Positions 18,084 to 27,427 of a stretch of 38,801 nucleotides of DNA are shown one piece after another. Every line of letters starts with the position of its first letter. Within the stretch, counting starts at the first letter, position 1. Made by a program: the position numbers and the translations under genes. The stretch is from an uncultured Flavobacteriaceae bacterium (GTDB lineage: Bacteria; Bacteroidota; Bacteroidia; Flavobacteriales; Flavobacteriaceae): positions 1-38,801 of the forward strand of contig CALHCC010000091.1 in assembly GCA_937930675.1 (NCBI GenBank), written 5' to 3'. A model generated the notes under the pieces. The model saw nothing but the letters and a program-made list of their open reading frames with translations, had not been told where the DNA came from and did no database searches.

Positions 18084-19994
18084 ATGAATCATGTAAAACC
18101 TTATAGTCTATTTACAGACTTTGATATCTACCTTTTTAAATCAGGAAAACACTATAGATTGTACGAAAAATTTGGAGCACATCCTGCAACCGTTAATGGT
18201 GTAGAAGGAATGTATTTTTCTGTATGGGCTCCCACAGCCAACAAAGTTTCTGTAGTAGGTGATTTTAATTATTGGAATGATAATGAACATGCTCTTAACG
18301 TACGATGGGACAGTTCGGGTATTTGGGAAGGTTTTATTCCTAACATAAAAACTGGAGAAGTATACAAATACAAAATACACTCTAATAACAACGGAATTGT
18401 AACTGAGAAATGTGATCCTTATGGATACCATACAGAACATCCTCCTAAAACCGCTTCTGTAACCTACGATTTAGAAGGGTACCAATGGCAAGATAGCGAT
18501 TGGATGAAGTACCGTAAAGACAAAAACGGTTTAGACAAACCTTATTCTGTGTACGAAGTACACTTTGAATCTTGGATGAAAAAAGTAGAAGAAGATCGAT
18601 CTCTTAGCTACTGGGAAGCTTCTCAAAAATTGGTTCAATATGTAAAAGAAATGAATTTTACGCATATTGAATTTATGCCGATCATGGAATATCCTTTTGA
18701 TCAGTCGTGGGGATACCAAATTACAGGATATTTTGCTCCAAGTTGTAGATTCGGACATCCAAAAGAATTCATGAACTTAATAGATGAATTTCATAAAAAC
18801 GATATTGGTGTTATTTTAGATTGGGTACCTTCTCACTTTCCTTCGGATGCTCACGGGTTAGGTTCTTTTGATGGTTCACATTTATACGAACATCCAGACA
18901 AAAGAAAGGGATACCATAAAGATTGGAAAAGTTTAATTTTTAATTATGGTAGAAACGAAGTACGTTCTTTTTTAATTTCTAACGCATGTTTTTGGTTAGA
19001 CAAATATCATATTGATGGACTAAGAGTAGATGCGGTAGCTTCTATGCTATATTTAGATTACTCTAGAGAAGATGGAGAATGGGAACCCAACCAATTTGGA
19101 GGAAACGAAAATTTAGAAGCCATTTCTTTTTTACAAGATTTTAACAAAGAGGTATACGCAAGCTTTCCAGGGGTACAAACCATTGCAGAAGAATCTACAG
19201 CCTTTCCTGGAGTCACTCGAGCAGTAGAACACGGAGGTTTAGGTTTTGGTATGAAATGGATGATGGGTTGGATGCACGATACGTTAGGCTACTTTAAAAA
19301 AGATCCTATTCACAGACAATACCACCACAACGAAATTACATTTAGTTTAGCCTATGCGTTCACAGAACGATACATGCTTCCTTTGTCTCATGACGAGGTT
19401 GTGTACGGAAAAGGCTCTATCATTGACCGAATGCCTGGAGATGAATGGCAGAAATTAGCCAATTTAAGATTGTTATACGGAAACATGTTTAGCCACCCGG
19501 GAGGAAATTTACTTTTTATGGGAGCTGAATTTGGACAAGAAAACGAGTGGAGTTACGCTCGCAGTTTAGACTGGCATTTGTTAGAAAACAAAAGTTATAA
19601 ATCCGTACAAACTTATATTAAAGATTTAAACACGTTCTTAAAAAACACACCTGCACTCTACGAAAAAAGTTTTTCTCCAGAAGGTTTCGAATGGATTAAC
19701 TACGAAGATGGTGCAAACTCCGTAATTAGCTACATTCGTAAAGGACACGAAGCTAAAAACGATTTAGTGATTGTGTGTAACCATACTCCTACTCCACATG
19801 AAAATTATTTGATAGGAGTTCATCAAAAAGGAAAGCTAAAAGAAGTCTTTAATTCCGATTTAAAGAAATATGGAGGAAGTGGTATTAAAAACACTAAAAA
19901 ACTTACCATTACTAATACGCCTTGGAATTGGAAAGACCATTCTGTAACAATTACGTTACCTCCCTTGGCGATTGTAATTTTTAAAATAGAATAA
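18084..19994 (+). CDS. glgB: 1,4-alpha-glucan branching enzyme (GH13)
   Basis: Introduces alpha-1,6 branches into glycogen. The 636-aa protein has an N-terminal CBM48 domain ('FSVWAPTANKVSVVGDFNYW'), then the GH13 barrel with the nucleophile Asp316 in 'DGLRVDAVASMLYLDYS', the acid/base Glu in 'AEESTAFPGV' (369-370) and the stabilising Asp in 'LSHDEVVYGKGS'. The C-terminal all-beta domain closes with 'ITLPPLAIVIFKI'. It lacks the extra N-terminal module of E. coli GlgB (728 aa), giving the short type. The 71-bp gap from glgC includes a small imperfect hairpin (18038-18063). Confidence 0.97.
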   Translation: MNHVKPYSLFTDFDIYLFKSGKHYRLYEKFGAHPATVNGVEGMYFSVWAPTANKVSVVGDFNYWNDNEHALNVRWDSSGIWEGFIPNIKTGEVYKYKIHSNNNGIVTEKCDPYGYHTEHPPKTASVTYDLEGYQWQDSDWMKYRKDKNGLDKPYSVYEVHFESWMKKVEEDRSLSYWEASQKLVQYVKEMNFTHIEFMPIMEYPFDQSWGYQITGYFAPSCRFGHPKEFMNLIDEFHKNDIGVILDWVPSHFPSDAHGLGSFDGSHLYEHPDKRKGYHKDWKSLIFNYGRNEVRSFLISNACFWLDKYHIDGLRVDAVASMLYLDYSREDGEWEPNQFGGNENLEAISFLQDFNKEVYASFPGVQTIAEESTAFPGVTRAVEHGGLGFGMKWMMGWMHDTLGYFKKDPIHRQYHHNEITFSLAYAFTERYMLPLSHDEVVYGKGSIIDRMPGDEWQKLANLRLLYGNMFSHPGGNLLFMGAEFGQENEWSYARSLDWHLLENKSYKSVQTYIKDLNTFLKNTPALYEKSFSPEGFEWINYEDGANSVISYIRKGHEAKNDLVIVCNHTPTPHENYLIGVHQKGKLKEVFNSDLKKYGGSGIKNTKKLTITNTPWNWKDHSVTITLPPLAIVIFKIE

Positions 19995-20196
19995 ACATGT
20001 CAATACAAATTCTTTAACATCCAAAAAAAGTGCATTTCAGCTTTATTTATTTTTCAGTTTACGCTTTACTTTATTGAAATTTAAATAATTAAAGTAAGCC
20101 TTGTCAAGGGAATTTGTAAAAAGATAAGACAACAAAGATTATACAGCGTATTTTTTATACATTAGAATAACCAACCAGAATAAATTACAGAAATTT

Positions 20197-22593
20197 ATGA
20201 TTTTAAATGAACAAATCGAACATAAAGGAAATGCTTTTCCTGCTAAAATAGTCGATTTTAAAAAAGATGTAGACACCCTCTATTTTAACTGTGAAAATGG
20301 TGTTATCTTACAAATGACTGTCTTAAGAGACAGTATGTTTCGTTTTAGATATGCTACAGGAGCTAAATTTGAAAACGATTTTTCTTATGCCATTTCAGAA
20401 GATGCTGTAAAAGGATATAACAAGTTAGAAATTACAGAAGATCCTGAAAAATACATTATTACCACCTCTAAGTTAATTTGTTACATTGCTAAATCTAATT
20501 TAAAAACTAGAATATACGATGCGGTAGACCATACATTAATTAACGAAGATGAATTAGGTTTCCATTGGGAAGAAAGTTACGAATTAGGAGGAAATATTGT
20601 AAAAATGACCAAGAGTTCTCCTAACGGAGAAAGTTTTTATGGTTTGGGAGATAAACCTGAGCACACCAACTTAAAAGGTCGTAGGTTCCAGAACTGGGCA
20701 ACCGATTCTTATGCCTTTGGAAGGTATACAGACCCTATCTACAAAGCCATTCCTTTTTATACAGCTATTCAAAATAAAAAATCTTACGGAATATTTTTTG
20801 ACAACTCTTTTAGATCCCATTTTGATTTTTGTTCTGAAAGAAGAAATGTAACCAGTTTTTGGGCAGAAGGTGGTGAAATGAACTACTACTTTATTTACGG
20901 ACCTAACATGCAAGATGTAGTAGCATCGTATACCAATTTAACAGGAACTCCAGAATTACCTCCGCTTTGGGCTTTGGGATACCATCAATGTAAATGGTCT
21001 TACTATCCTGAATCTAACGTAAAAGAAATTACTCAAAAATTTAGAGACTTAAAAATTCCTTGTGATGCCATCTATTTAGATATTGATTACATGGAAGGTT
21101 TCCGTTGTTTTACTTGGAGCAAAGACTATTTTCCAGAACCAAAAAGAATGGTTCAAGAATTAAAGGAAGATGGCTTTAAAACCGTGGTGATTATTGATCC
21201 GGGAATTAAAATTGACATGGAATACGATGTTTTTCGTGAAGGTTTAGAAAAAGATTATTTCTGTAAGCGTGCCGATGGTCCTTACATGAAAGGAAAAGTT
21301 TGGCCAGGAGAATGTTATTTCCCAGACTTTACCAGAGAAGAAGTACGCGACTGGTGGGCAGGTCTTTTTAAAGGTTTAATTGCAGAAACAGGAGTACAAG
21401 GTGTATGGAACGATATGAACGAACCTGCAGTAATGGACGTTCCAGGAAAATCATTCCCTAACGATGTTCGTCATGATTACGACGGAAACCCTTGTTCTCA
21501 CAGAAAAGCTCATAATATTTATGGTATGCAAATGGCAAAAGCCACGTACCAAGGATTAAAGAAATACAACTATCCGTTAAGACCGTTTGTAATTACTCGT
21601 TCTGCTTACTCAGGTACACAACGTTACACGTCTACTTGGTTAGGAGATAACGTAGCTACTTGGGAACATTTATGGATTGCAAATGTACAAGCACAACGTA
21701 TGGCCATGTCTGGATTCTCTTTTGTAGGTTCTGATATTGGTGGTTTTGCAGAACAACCTAATGGTGAATTGTATGCACGTTGGATTCAATTAGGAATTTT
21801 TCACCCTTTCTGTAGAACACACTCTTCAGGAGACCATGGAGACCAAGAACCTTGGACTTTTGGTAAAGAGATTACAGACGTAGTTCGTAAATTTATTGAA
21901 TTGCGTTACCAATTATTACCCTACTTATACACTACTTTTTACAAGTATATTGAAGAAGGGATTCCTATGCTAAAATCTTTGGTGTTGTACGATCAAGAAG
22001 ATTCTCAGACACATCACAGAACGGATGAATTTATTTGCGGAGAACACATTTTAGCCTGTCCTATTGGAGAACCTAATTCTAAAGGACGTAGAATGTACAT
22101 TCCTATAGGAAATTGGTATAATTACTGGACACACGAATTAATTCAAGGAGGAGACGAAAAATGGGTAGATGCAGACTTAGATAGCATGCCTATTTTTGTT
22201 AAAGAAGGGGCTATTTTACCTATTTATCCTGTTCAGCAGTATGTTGGAGAAAAAGAAATAGAACACTTAACCTTAGATGTATATTACAAAGAAGGAAAAG
22301 AAGTTTCTGATGTTTTTGAAGATGCAAATGATGGATACGATTACACCAAAGGTCGTTATTGTTTAAGACATTTTTCTTTAACAGGTAAAGACAACAAATT
22401 AACCATTAAACAACACAAATCTGGAACCTATGTTACCAGTTACGAAACATTTAAAATTAATCTAATAGGCTTACCTTTTGATATTAAAGCAATTAAAGTA
22501 GATAGTGAAGAAATTAGTTTTGCTGATTTAAAACTAACTCATAGAGCTTTTGAGGTTACTAAAGAATTTAATCAAATTCAAATTATTGGTTAA
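20197..22593 (+). CDS. GH31 family alpha-glucosidase, cytosolic
   Basis: Exo-acting alpha-glucosidase of glycoside hydrolase family 31. The 798-aa protein has an N-terminal galactose-mutarotase-like domain ('ESFYGLGDKPEHTNLKGRR'), the catalytic barrel with the nucleophile Asp406 in 'WNDMNEP' and the acid/base Asp484 in 'WLGDNVATW', 'MSGFSFVGSDIGGF', then C-terminal beta domains. No signal peptide is present, so it is probably cytosolic, acting on glycogen-derived or imported alpha-glucosides. It is 202 bp after glgB on the same strand; a near-consensus -7 and a bulged inverted repeat (20063-20099) lie in the gap, so it may have its own promoter. alpha-Glucosidase is the most likely activity; alpha-xylosidase or alpha-glucan lyase cannot be excluded from sequence alone. 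Confidence 0.92.
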   Translation: MILNEQIEHKGNAFPAKIVDFKKDVDTLYFNCENGVILQMTVLRDSMFRFRYATGAKFENDFSYAISEDAVKGYNKLEITEDPEKYIITTSKLICYIAKSNLKTRIYDAVDHTLINEDELGFHWEESYELGGNIVKMTKSSPNGESFYGLGDKPEHTNLKGRRFQNWATDSYAFGRYTDPIYKAIPFYTAIQNKKSYGIFFDNSFRSHFDFCSERRNVTSFWAEGGEMNYYFIYGPNMQDVVASYTNLTGTPELPPLWALGYHQCKWSYYPESNVKEITQKFRDLKIPCDAIYLDIDYMEGFRCFTWSKDYFPEPKRMVQELKEDGFKTVVIIDPGIKIDMEYDVFREGLEKDYFCKRADGPYMKGKVWPGECYFPDFTREEVRDWWAGLFKGLIAETGVQGVWNDMNEPAVMDVPGKSFPNDVRHDYDGNPCSHRKAHNIYGMQMAKATYQGLKKYNYPLRPFVITRSAYSGTQRYTSTWLGDNVATWEHLWIANVQAQRMAMSGFSFVGSDIGGFAEQPNGELYARWIQLGIFHPFCRTHSSGDHGDQEPWTFGKEITDVVRKFIELRYQLLPYLYTTFYKYIEEGIPMLKSLVLYDQEDSQTHHRTDEFICGEHILACPIGEPNSKGRRMYIPIGNWYNYWTHELIQGGDEKWVDADLDSMPIFVKEGAILPIYPVQQYVGEKEIEHLTLDVYYKEGKEVSDVFEDANDGYDYTKGRYCLRHFSLTGKDNKLTIKQHKSGTYVTSYETFKINLIGLPFDIKAIKVDSEEISFADLKLTHRAFEVTKEFNQIQIIG

Positions 22594-22610
22594 TCTAATA
22601 TCATTTTAAA

Positions 22611-22694
22611 AAGTTGAGTCGTTTATTTGTTTAAATAAACGGATTAAACAAAAAAAAATGTACAAGTAAACACGAAATTTTTAATTGTACACAG
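22611..22694. repeat. dispersed palindromic repeat, copy B
   Basis: Contains TCGTTTATTTGTTTAA (22619-22634) inside the palindrome CGTTTATTT-GTTT-AAATAAACG. A second inverted repeat TGTACAA...TTGTACA around TTTTTAAT follows and is alignable with the second half of copy A. It shares an 18-bp identical stretch with copy C. Outer limits are estimates. Confidence 0.6.
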
Positions 22695-22714
22695 TATTAT
22701 CTACATTCTCTTAT

Positions 22715-22752
22715 AAAAAAATCCTTCAAGCTAAAACTTGAAGGATTTTTTT
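22715..22752 (+). terminator. intrinsic terminator after the GH31 gene (bidirectional)
   Basis: Perfect 16-bp arms (22715-22730 and 22737-22752) around CTAAAA, with A7 and T7 ends so that it can act on both strands. The minus-strand thioredoxin-like gene also reads toward it. Confidence 0.85.
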
Positions 22753-22935
22753 ATAGTTATATGTTAACATCAACAACTTAAAGACATTTAGCAACTTAAT
22801 AAAGATACACAAAGTATGGAATTAAAAAGCCAAGTATCTATTTACTTTAATTACTACTTCCATTTTGTTCTATTCAATTAAACAAGTATTTTTCTTCAGT
22901 CATTATTTTAATTGCTTTTTCTAATTTACATCAAC

Positions 22936-23490
22936 CTACTTCCATTTAATACCACAACCTATACTCGGTTTTTCTGTTTCGGTATATTCTTGTCCTAACA
23001 ACATTAAATCTAATGCTTTTTTAATATCACTACCGTTGGATGGAATGTTATTCCCTGGCCTAGAACTATCTAACTGCCCATGGTAATACGATTTTAAATC
23101 TCCATTAAAAACATACACATCTGGGGTACAAGTGGCATCATAATCTTTAGCTACTTGCTGAGAAGCGTCGTACAAATACGGAAAAGGATATTGATGTTTT
23201 AATGCATGCAATTTCATTACATCTGGTGCATCTTGAGGATATTTCTCTACATCATTACTACTAATTGCTACAAAACCAATTCCTTTTTTTTGATATTCCT
23301 TTGCCAAAGCTACCAACAAAAGATTTACATGAATTACAAAAGGACAATGATTGCAAATAAATAAAATCACGGTACCATTCTCTCCTTTTACATCGTTTAA
23401 ACTGATATTTTTCCCTGTTACGGTATCGGGTAACGTAAACTGCGGAGCTACTACTCCTTTTTCCATTACATTAGAAGGTGTTAATGCCAT
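22936..23490 (-). CDS. thioredoxin-fold protein, PRX_like1 type
   Basis: 184 aa with an AhpC/TSA-like thioredoxin fold: 'APQFTLPDTVTGKNISLNDV', then an active-site-like C-x-x-C 'CNHCPF' (Cys46, Cys49), 'FVAISSNDVEKYPQDAP', 'YDATCTPDVYVF', and a C-terminal 'SIGCGIKWK'. This pattern fits the PRX_like1 group, whose substrates are not established; thiol-disulfide exchange or peroxidase activity is plausible. There is no signal peptide, so it is predicted cytosolic. It is the last gene of the minus-strand TonB receptor-lipoprotein run, 24 bp after the lipoprotein stop, so probably co-transcribed, though its role there is unclear. Confidence 0.85.
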   Translation of the reverse strand: MALTPSNVMEKGVVAPQFTLPDTVTGKNISLNDVKGENGTVILFICNHCPFVIHVNLLLVALAKEYQKKGIGFVAISSNDVEKYPQDAPDVMKLHALKHQYPFPYLYDASQQVAKDYDATCTPDVYVFNGDLKSYYHGQLDSSRPGNNIPSNGSDIKKALDLMLLGQEYTETEKPSIGCGIKWK

Positions 23491-23514
23491 ATTAATTGGT
23501 TTGATAATTTAAAA

Positions 23515-24885
23515 TTAATGAATCCCTGGGCTATAATCAACAAATTCCATAGTTGCTTTTAATTGGGGTACCTCTTTTTTTATTTCCCATTCATCCGCAT
23601 TAAAAATAGCCGCTCCTTTTATCACGGTTTTCTTTCTAACAGCCACCCCATCTTCATACTCCCAAACGGAATCTGATCCATCAACATTCGGAATTCCGTA
23701 CACATCCTTTATCTGATTTAAAGGATCTACTAATTGATACGCATCATCTCCGTTGCCATCAATTTTAGAACTGATAAAAGCAGGAGACAAACCAAAATAA
23801 AATTCAAACCAAGTTTTTTTATCTTGATACATCGCATTATTAGCTATCACTATGGTTTTCTTAGGTAAAATAACAAGATTTTCTAACCGAATAACATCCT
23901 CATTTTCTCGGGTAGCTGTTTTGTTAAACCTTTTTAGCAACCATCCATCCAACGAAACAGATTGATTTGTTGGATTGTAAATTTCTACATATCTCGCTTT
24001 TTCTCCCGTACCTACATCAGGATCTGCGACCTCAGTAATCAACAAATCTGGAAATACCAAAGGAACACAGTCTTTATAATCACCTATATTGATGATATCT
24101 TTAGCCGAATTTAAACTTAACACTCTTTGTTTGTCAAAATTAACTTGTAAAATTCCTGAAATGGCTACTTGCTTGTTTGGAGCTAAAAGAGACGAGAAAT
24201 TTGAAAAATTACTGGTTTCTAACAGTATGGAATCCCTAGTTTCTGATGTACAAAACTCTAAAACTCTCTTTCCATCAAAACGATCTGTGGGCAAACCTGC
24301 TAACGGAATTCCTACTTCTGTAAAATGTACGTCTTTAAACGCTACTAAGGTATTTACATCGTTTTTAGACAATGCTGAAATGGTGGTTTTCTTGGCTGCT
24401 ATCTGTTGGATATCATTTGTTTTTAAAACATGATTTTCTATCTCAAATTCAATAACATCTTTAATAAAAAAATTAGTAGGCGTTCCTAAAACCAACGATT
24501 CATTACTGGTAGTTTTTCTTAATCCTTCTAAATTAATTATTACTTTTCTACCCATCGCAAACCTAGCACTTAAGGCAGTAGCTCCCAATCGTAACTTTAA
24601 ACCCATCCTTGGATTGTCTTCTGAAATGTCTTGTACCTCAAACGTGTTTTGAACATACAACTCTTTAAAAAAGTTTTTTTCTACATCCGAAGAAACGACA
24701 TAACCTACCACCACCGTATCTTTTCCGATGGTGCGATTGTGCAAACCATACAACTCCTTAAAAGTTAACACTGTTTTGTTAGACAAATCGGGATTTACAA
24801 TTTCTATCGTTACAGCTTCTTGTTCAAAAGCATCTGTACAAGAAATACAACAAAGCAACACTCCTATATAATAAACAAACCTCAT
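23515..24885 (-). CDS. DUF5689 and lamin-tail-domain lipoprotein, possibly surface-exposed
   Basis: 456 aa. The N-terminus 'YIGVLLCCISC' is a short hydrophobic signal ending in a probable lipidated Cys16; the -3 residue is Cys, which is unusual for a lipobox. Residues 17-21 'TDAFE' resemble the SDDFE-type surface lipoprotein export signal described for Flavobacterium. Residues ~25-265 fit DUF5689, with one or two OB-like strand patterns ('VVVGYVVSSDVEKNFFKELY', 'GRKVIINLEGL', then 'KQVAISGILQV'). Residues ~280-400 form a lamin-tail domain ('LLITEVADPD', 'RYVEIYNPTNQSVSLDGW', 'IVIANN', 'DAYQLVD'). It lies 12 bp after the TonB receptor gene, in the position a SusD partner would take. Binding of nucleic acid is inference from the domain types; no enzyme motif is present. 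Confidence 0.82.
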   Translation of the reverse strand: MRFVYYIGVLLCCISCTDAFEQEAVTIEIVNPDLSNKTVLTFKELYGLHNRTIGKDTVVVGYVVSSDVEKNFFKELYVQNTFEVQDISEDNPRMGLKLRLGATALSARFAMGRKVIINLEGLRKTTSNESLVLGTPTNFFIKDVIEFEIENHVLKTNDIQQIAAKKTTISALSKNDVNTLVAFKDVHFTEVGIPLAGLPTDRFDGKRVLEFCTSETRDSILLETSNFSNFSSLLAPNKQVAISGILQVNFDKQRVLSLNSAKDIINIGDYKDCVPLVFPDLLITEVADPDVGTGEKARYVEIYNPTNQSVSLDGWLLKRFNKTATRENEDVIRLENLVILPKKTIVIANNAMYQDKKTWFEFYFGLSPAFISSKIDGNGDDAYQLVDPLNQIKDVYGIPNVDGSDSVWEYEDGVAVRKKTVIKGAAIFNADEWEIKKEVPQLKATMEFVDYSPGIH

Positions 24886-24897
24886 CTTGATCTTCTT

Positions 24898-27420
24898 TTA
24901 AAATGACACATAAAGTCCTACAAAAAATGTTCTCCCGTTTCCTACAAAATACCGATTCCCAAAAAGAGGGATTTCTCTGTTAAACTCCTTTAATCGTTCT
25001 GTATAATTGGCAGCTCTACTACTCGTAAAACCTCCTGTTCTAAATTGCTTATTTAAAATGTTTTGGATCGCATAAAAAATACTTACATAGGTTTTATGAA
25101 ATTTCCAAGATTTACCTCCAGTAACATTTACCATAGAAAACGGACGTAAAGCTTCTTGTTTCCTCAATTGACGTACTAAGTTTCCATCTATATTTTTAAT
25201 TGGACTGCCATCCAATTCTTGTGTAAAGTTTTGAGTGTAAAGAATAGGAGCAACATCTACATAATTGTTTCTAAAATGATTTAAACTCACGGAAATTCTC
25301 CAATAATTAGGGTCGCTATACGAAAATTTTAAAGCAAAAGCTTGCTGAGGTCCTGTTGCTAGTTTTTTATCGGAAATGTAAGCGTTCCCTAAGGTTTTTT
25401 CTCCGTTTACAAATCCTAGATTTTGAGTTCTTACATTCTGTTCTGCATACAATGTTAAATTAGGATTGTTTGCATAGGTGTAATTTCCTAAACCTACTAT
25501 TCCTGTTAGTTTTACTTGAGAAGTTAGCTTATAATTTGCTCCTAATTCTATTCCATAATGCCGTTTTTTAATACCCGATAAAATCTCTTGAACAAAAGCA
25601 CTATTGTCTTGCAACAGTCCATCTTCTGCATTTTGAGATTCACTCCCCAAACCTTCTGTAAAATAAAAACCTGTTTCTGTAACATTACTTTGCCCATGAT
25701 AATAACCTGTTAATTTTACATGAGACTTTCTTCCCCTGTAGATATAGCTTAAAGAATGCGTAGTGAAATTTTCTGGTTTTGTATTTTTAAGGATGGAATT
25801 GCTAACTCTTGCATTAAAAAACACTTGTTTAATACTCGGGTTTCGTTGCACAAAAGCACTTGCTGCGTGAATTACATGTTTAGGTGAAAACTTGTATATA
25901 AAATTTAGCTTGGATTGAAATGCCAATAAGTTTGCTTTTTTACTTTTACCTGCTGCATTTTCAAAATTCTCGGGTTGATACAAGCCTGTTCTTTGATGCG
26001 ATTGGTAAGACATTCCCACAGACACTGTACTTTCTATTCTTTTATTATTAAACGTGGTTTGCAGAAAGCTCTCAACTCCATGACTCTTAATCTCATAATT
26101 GTATTTAAACCGATCTCCTTCTTTTACGATTCTATTCGGATGCTTTACATCACTTTGTGTTAGCGTAAAACTTGCGACATCTAAATAGCCCTCTCCTCCT
26201 AGTAAATCTAAAACTTTAGCATAATTCTCCGCAAACACATTTCTATATGCTATGCTTGCATCTACACTCCAATTCTTATCAATATTTTTGGTAAACGCAG
26301 AGTTTAATTGAATTCTACGTTCATCTCTATGATCGTTATACAACGCATACGCTGCTGTTTGGTTTTGAGCTTTTAATTCGTTATTTGCTTGGTACAATTG
26401 TTCCCAATTCAATTGTCCGTCGTTTACAAAGTTTTGCTGGTACCTAAACACGTTTTCAAAATCTACATTGTTCCTAGACAACCAATAACTCGGTAATCTT
26501 TGATAGTACGTAGGGTTTGGATTCACTCCTCCATTAAAATCTAATCTAGAATTGGCAATGGTTCCTTTTTGTAACAAAACAGTATTTTGCCACTGTATTT
26601 TCTCTGTTTTGTAACGGTGTGTACCCAACAACAAAGGTTCTTTAATGGTTCTTACACGTGCGTTTCTTTTTTTTCCGTTCTGATAGCCCCAATTGGCATT
26701 GTAATTTTCATCTTTTAAACTTAACACCTCGTTTGTATATGCTCTAGAAAGTCCGCGTTGTGTGGGAGCATGTAATAAACTAACAGAAATAAGATGTTGT
26801 TTATGTATCTGCTTTTCCAAACTCACCATTAACGAATGCCCTTTAAAAGCTGTTCCACTTCTCACTCCCTCTTCTCCTCTACGCAAGCTACTACTTACCA
26901 CATACTGCCAATTGTTTTTAAGTGTGCCCACATGTAGTACAGAGATTTTATGTTGATACGATCTGTTAGACATTGCATAAGAAATTCTAGTTCCTTTCCT
27001 ATAATCCGATGCTAATGTACTTAATGCATGTACTCCCAAAGCATTTCCAAAGACCTGTTGAGACTTTCCTAAAGGTTCTGTTACCGTTTGTGTTCTATAA
27101 ATACCATCTATGCCTCCCCAATTACTCCAAGCAGGCCTATGGTTGTACCATCTATTTTGATGTACTCCATTTAACAGAAAAGTAACCTGATCCGCTCCTA
27201 AACCTCTGATATTGTAAAATACTCCCTGAAAATCGAACCCTACAGTATTTAAATAAATATCCTCCGAAGCCGAAAAAATTCCTGAAACATTTAATACCTC
27301 TCCATCTTCATCATTAATATCGGCTTCTGATAATGCAATGGTGGGTTGTAAAGTTAATTTTGTTTTTTGTGAATAACTTGTAAAAGTACATGCACAAAAA
27401 AACAGTAGTTTTCTTAGCAT
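24898..27420 (-). CDS. TonB-dependent outer-membrane receptor (non-SusC type)
   Basis: 840 aa with a signal peptide ('LRKLLFFCACTFTSYSQ'). The plug is recognisable from 'VFYNIRGLGADQVTFLLNGV' (about 67-86), and the remainder is a long beta-barrel with many 'Y.....F' strands, ending 'GRTFFVGLYVSF' with the terminal Phe. It lacks the N-terminal carboxypeptidase-regulatory-like domain common in Bacteroidota receptors, and no SusD gene follows. The substrate cannot be read from sequence. It starts a three-gene run with the DUF5689/LTD lipoprotein and a thioredoxin-like protein, and is divergent from the EEP nuclease across 45 bp. That context suggests uptake of nucleic acid or a phosphorylated ligand (inference); metal or siderophore uptake is the main alternative. 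Confidence 0.88.
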   Translation of the reverse strand: MLRKLLFFCACTFTSYSQKTKLTLQPTIALSEADINDEDGEVLNVSGIFSASEDIYLNTVGFDFQGVFYNIRGLGADQVTFLLNGVHQNRWYNHRPAWSNWGGIDGIYRTQTVTEPLGKSQQVFGNALGVHALSTLASDYRKGTRISYAMSNRSYQHKISVLHVGTLKNNWQYVVSSSLRRGEEGVRSGTAFKGHSLMVSLEKQIHKQHLISVSLLHAPTQRGLSRAYTNEVLSLKDENYNANWGYQNGKKRNARVRTIKEPLLLGTHRYKTEKIQWQNTVLLQKGTIANSRLDFNGGVNPNPTYYQRLPSYWLSRNNVDFENVFRYQQNFVNDGQLNWEQLYQANNELKAQNQTAAYALYNDHRDERRIQLNSAFTKNIDKNWSVDASIAYRNVFAENYAKVLDLLGGEGYLDVASFTLTQSDVKHPNRIVKEGDRFKYNYEIKSHGVESFLQTTFNNKRIESTVSVGMSYQSHQRTGLYQPENFENAAGKSKKANLLAFQSKLNFIYKFSPKHVIHAASAFVQRNPSIKQVFFNARVSNSILKNTKPENFTTHSLSYIYRGRKSHVKLTGYYHGQSNVTETGFYFTEGLGSESQNAEDGLLQDNSAFVQEILSGIKKRHYGIELGANYKLTSQVKLTGIVGLGNYTYANNPNLTLYAEQNVRTQNLGFVNGEKTLGNAYISDKKLATGPQQAFALKFSYSDPNYWRISVSLNHFRNNYVDVAPILYTQNFTQELDGSPIKNIDGNLVRQLRKQEALRPFSMVNVTGGKSWKFHKTYVSIFYAIQNILNKQFRTGGFTSSRAANYTERLKEFNREIPLFGNRYFVGNGRTFFVGLYVSF

Positions 27421-27427
27421 TTCTCTT

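Larger units (their letters stand above)
22594..22935. other. 342-bp intergenic region between GH31 gene and the thioredoxin-like gene
   Basis: Between convergent genes. It holds dispersed repeat copy B, then a hairpin terminator serving the GH31 gene. The last ~180 bp are A+T-rich with no ORF or motif that I recognise. Confidence 0.6.

Noticed and set aside
23515-24885. Lipoprotein as a SusD homologue
   Set aside because: No TPR-type helical sequence; it is mainly beta and carries DUF5689 and lamin-tail patterns.
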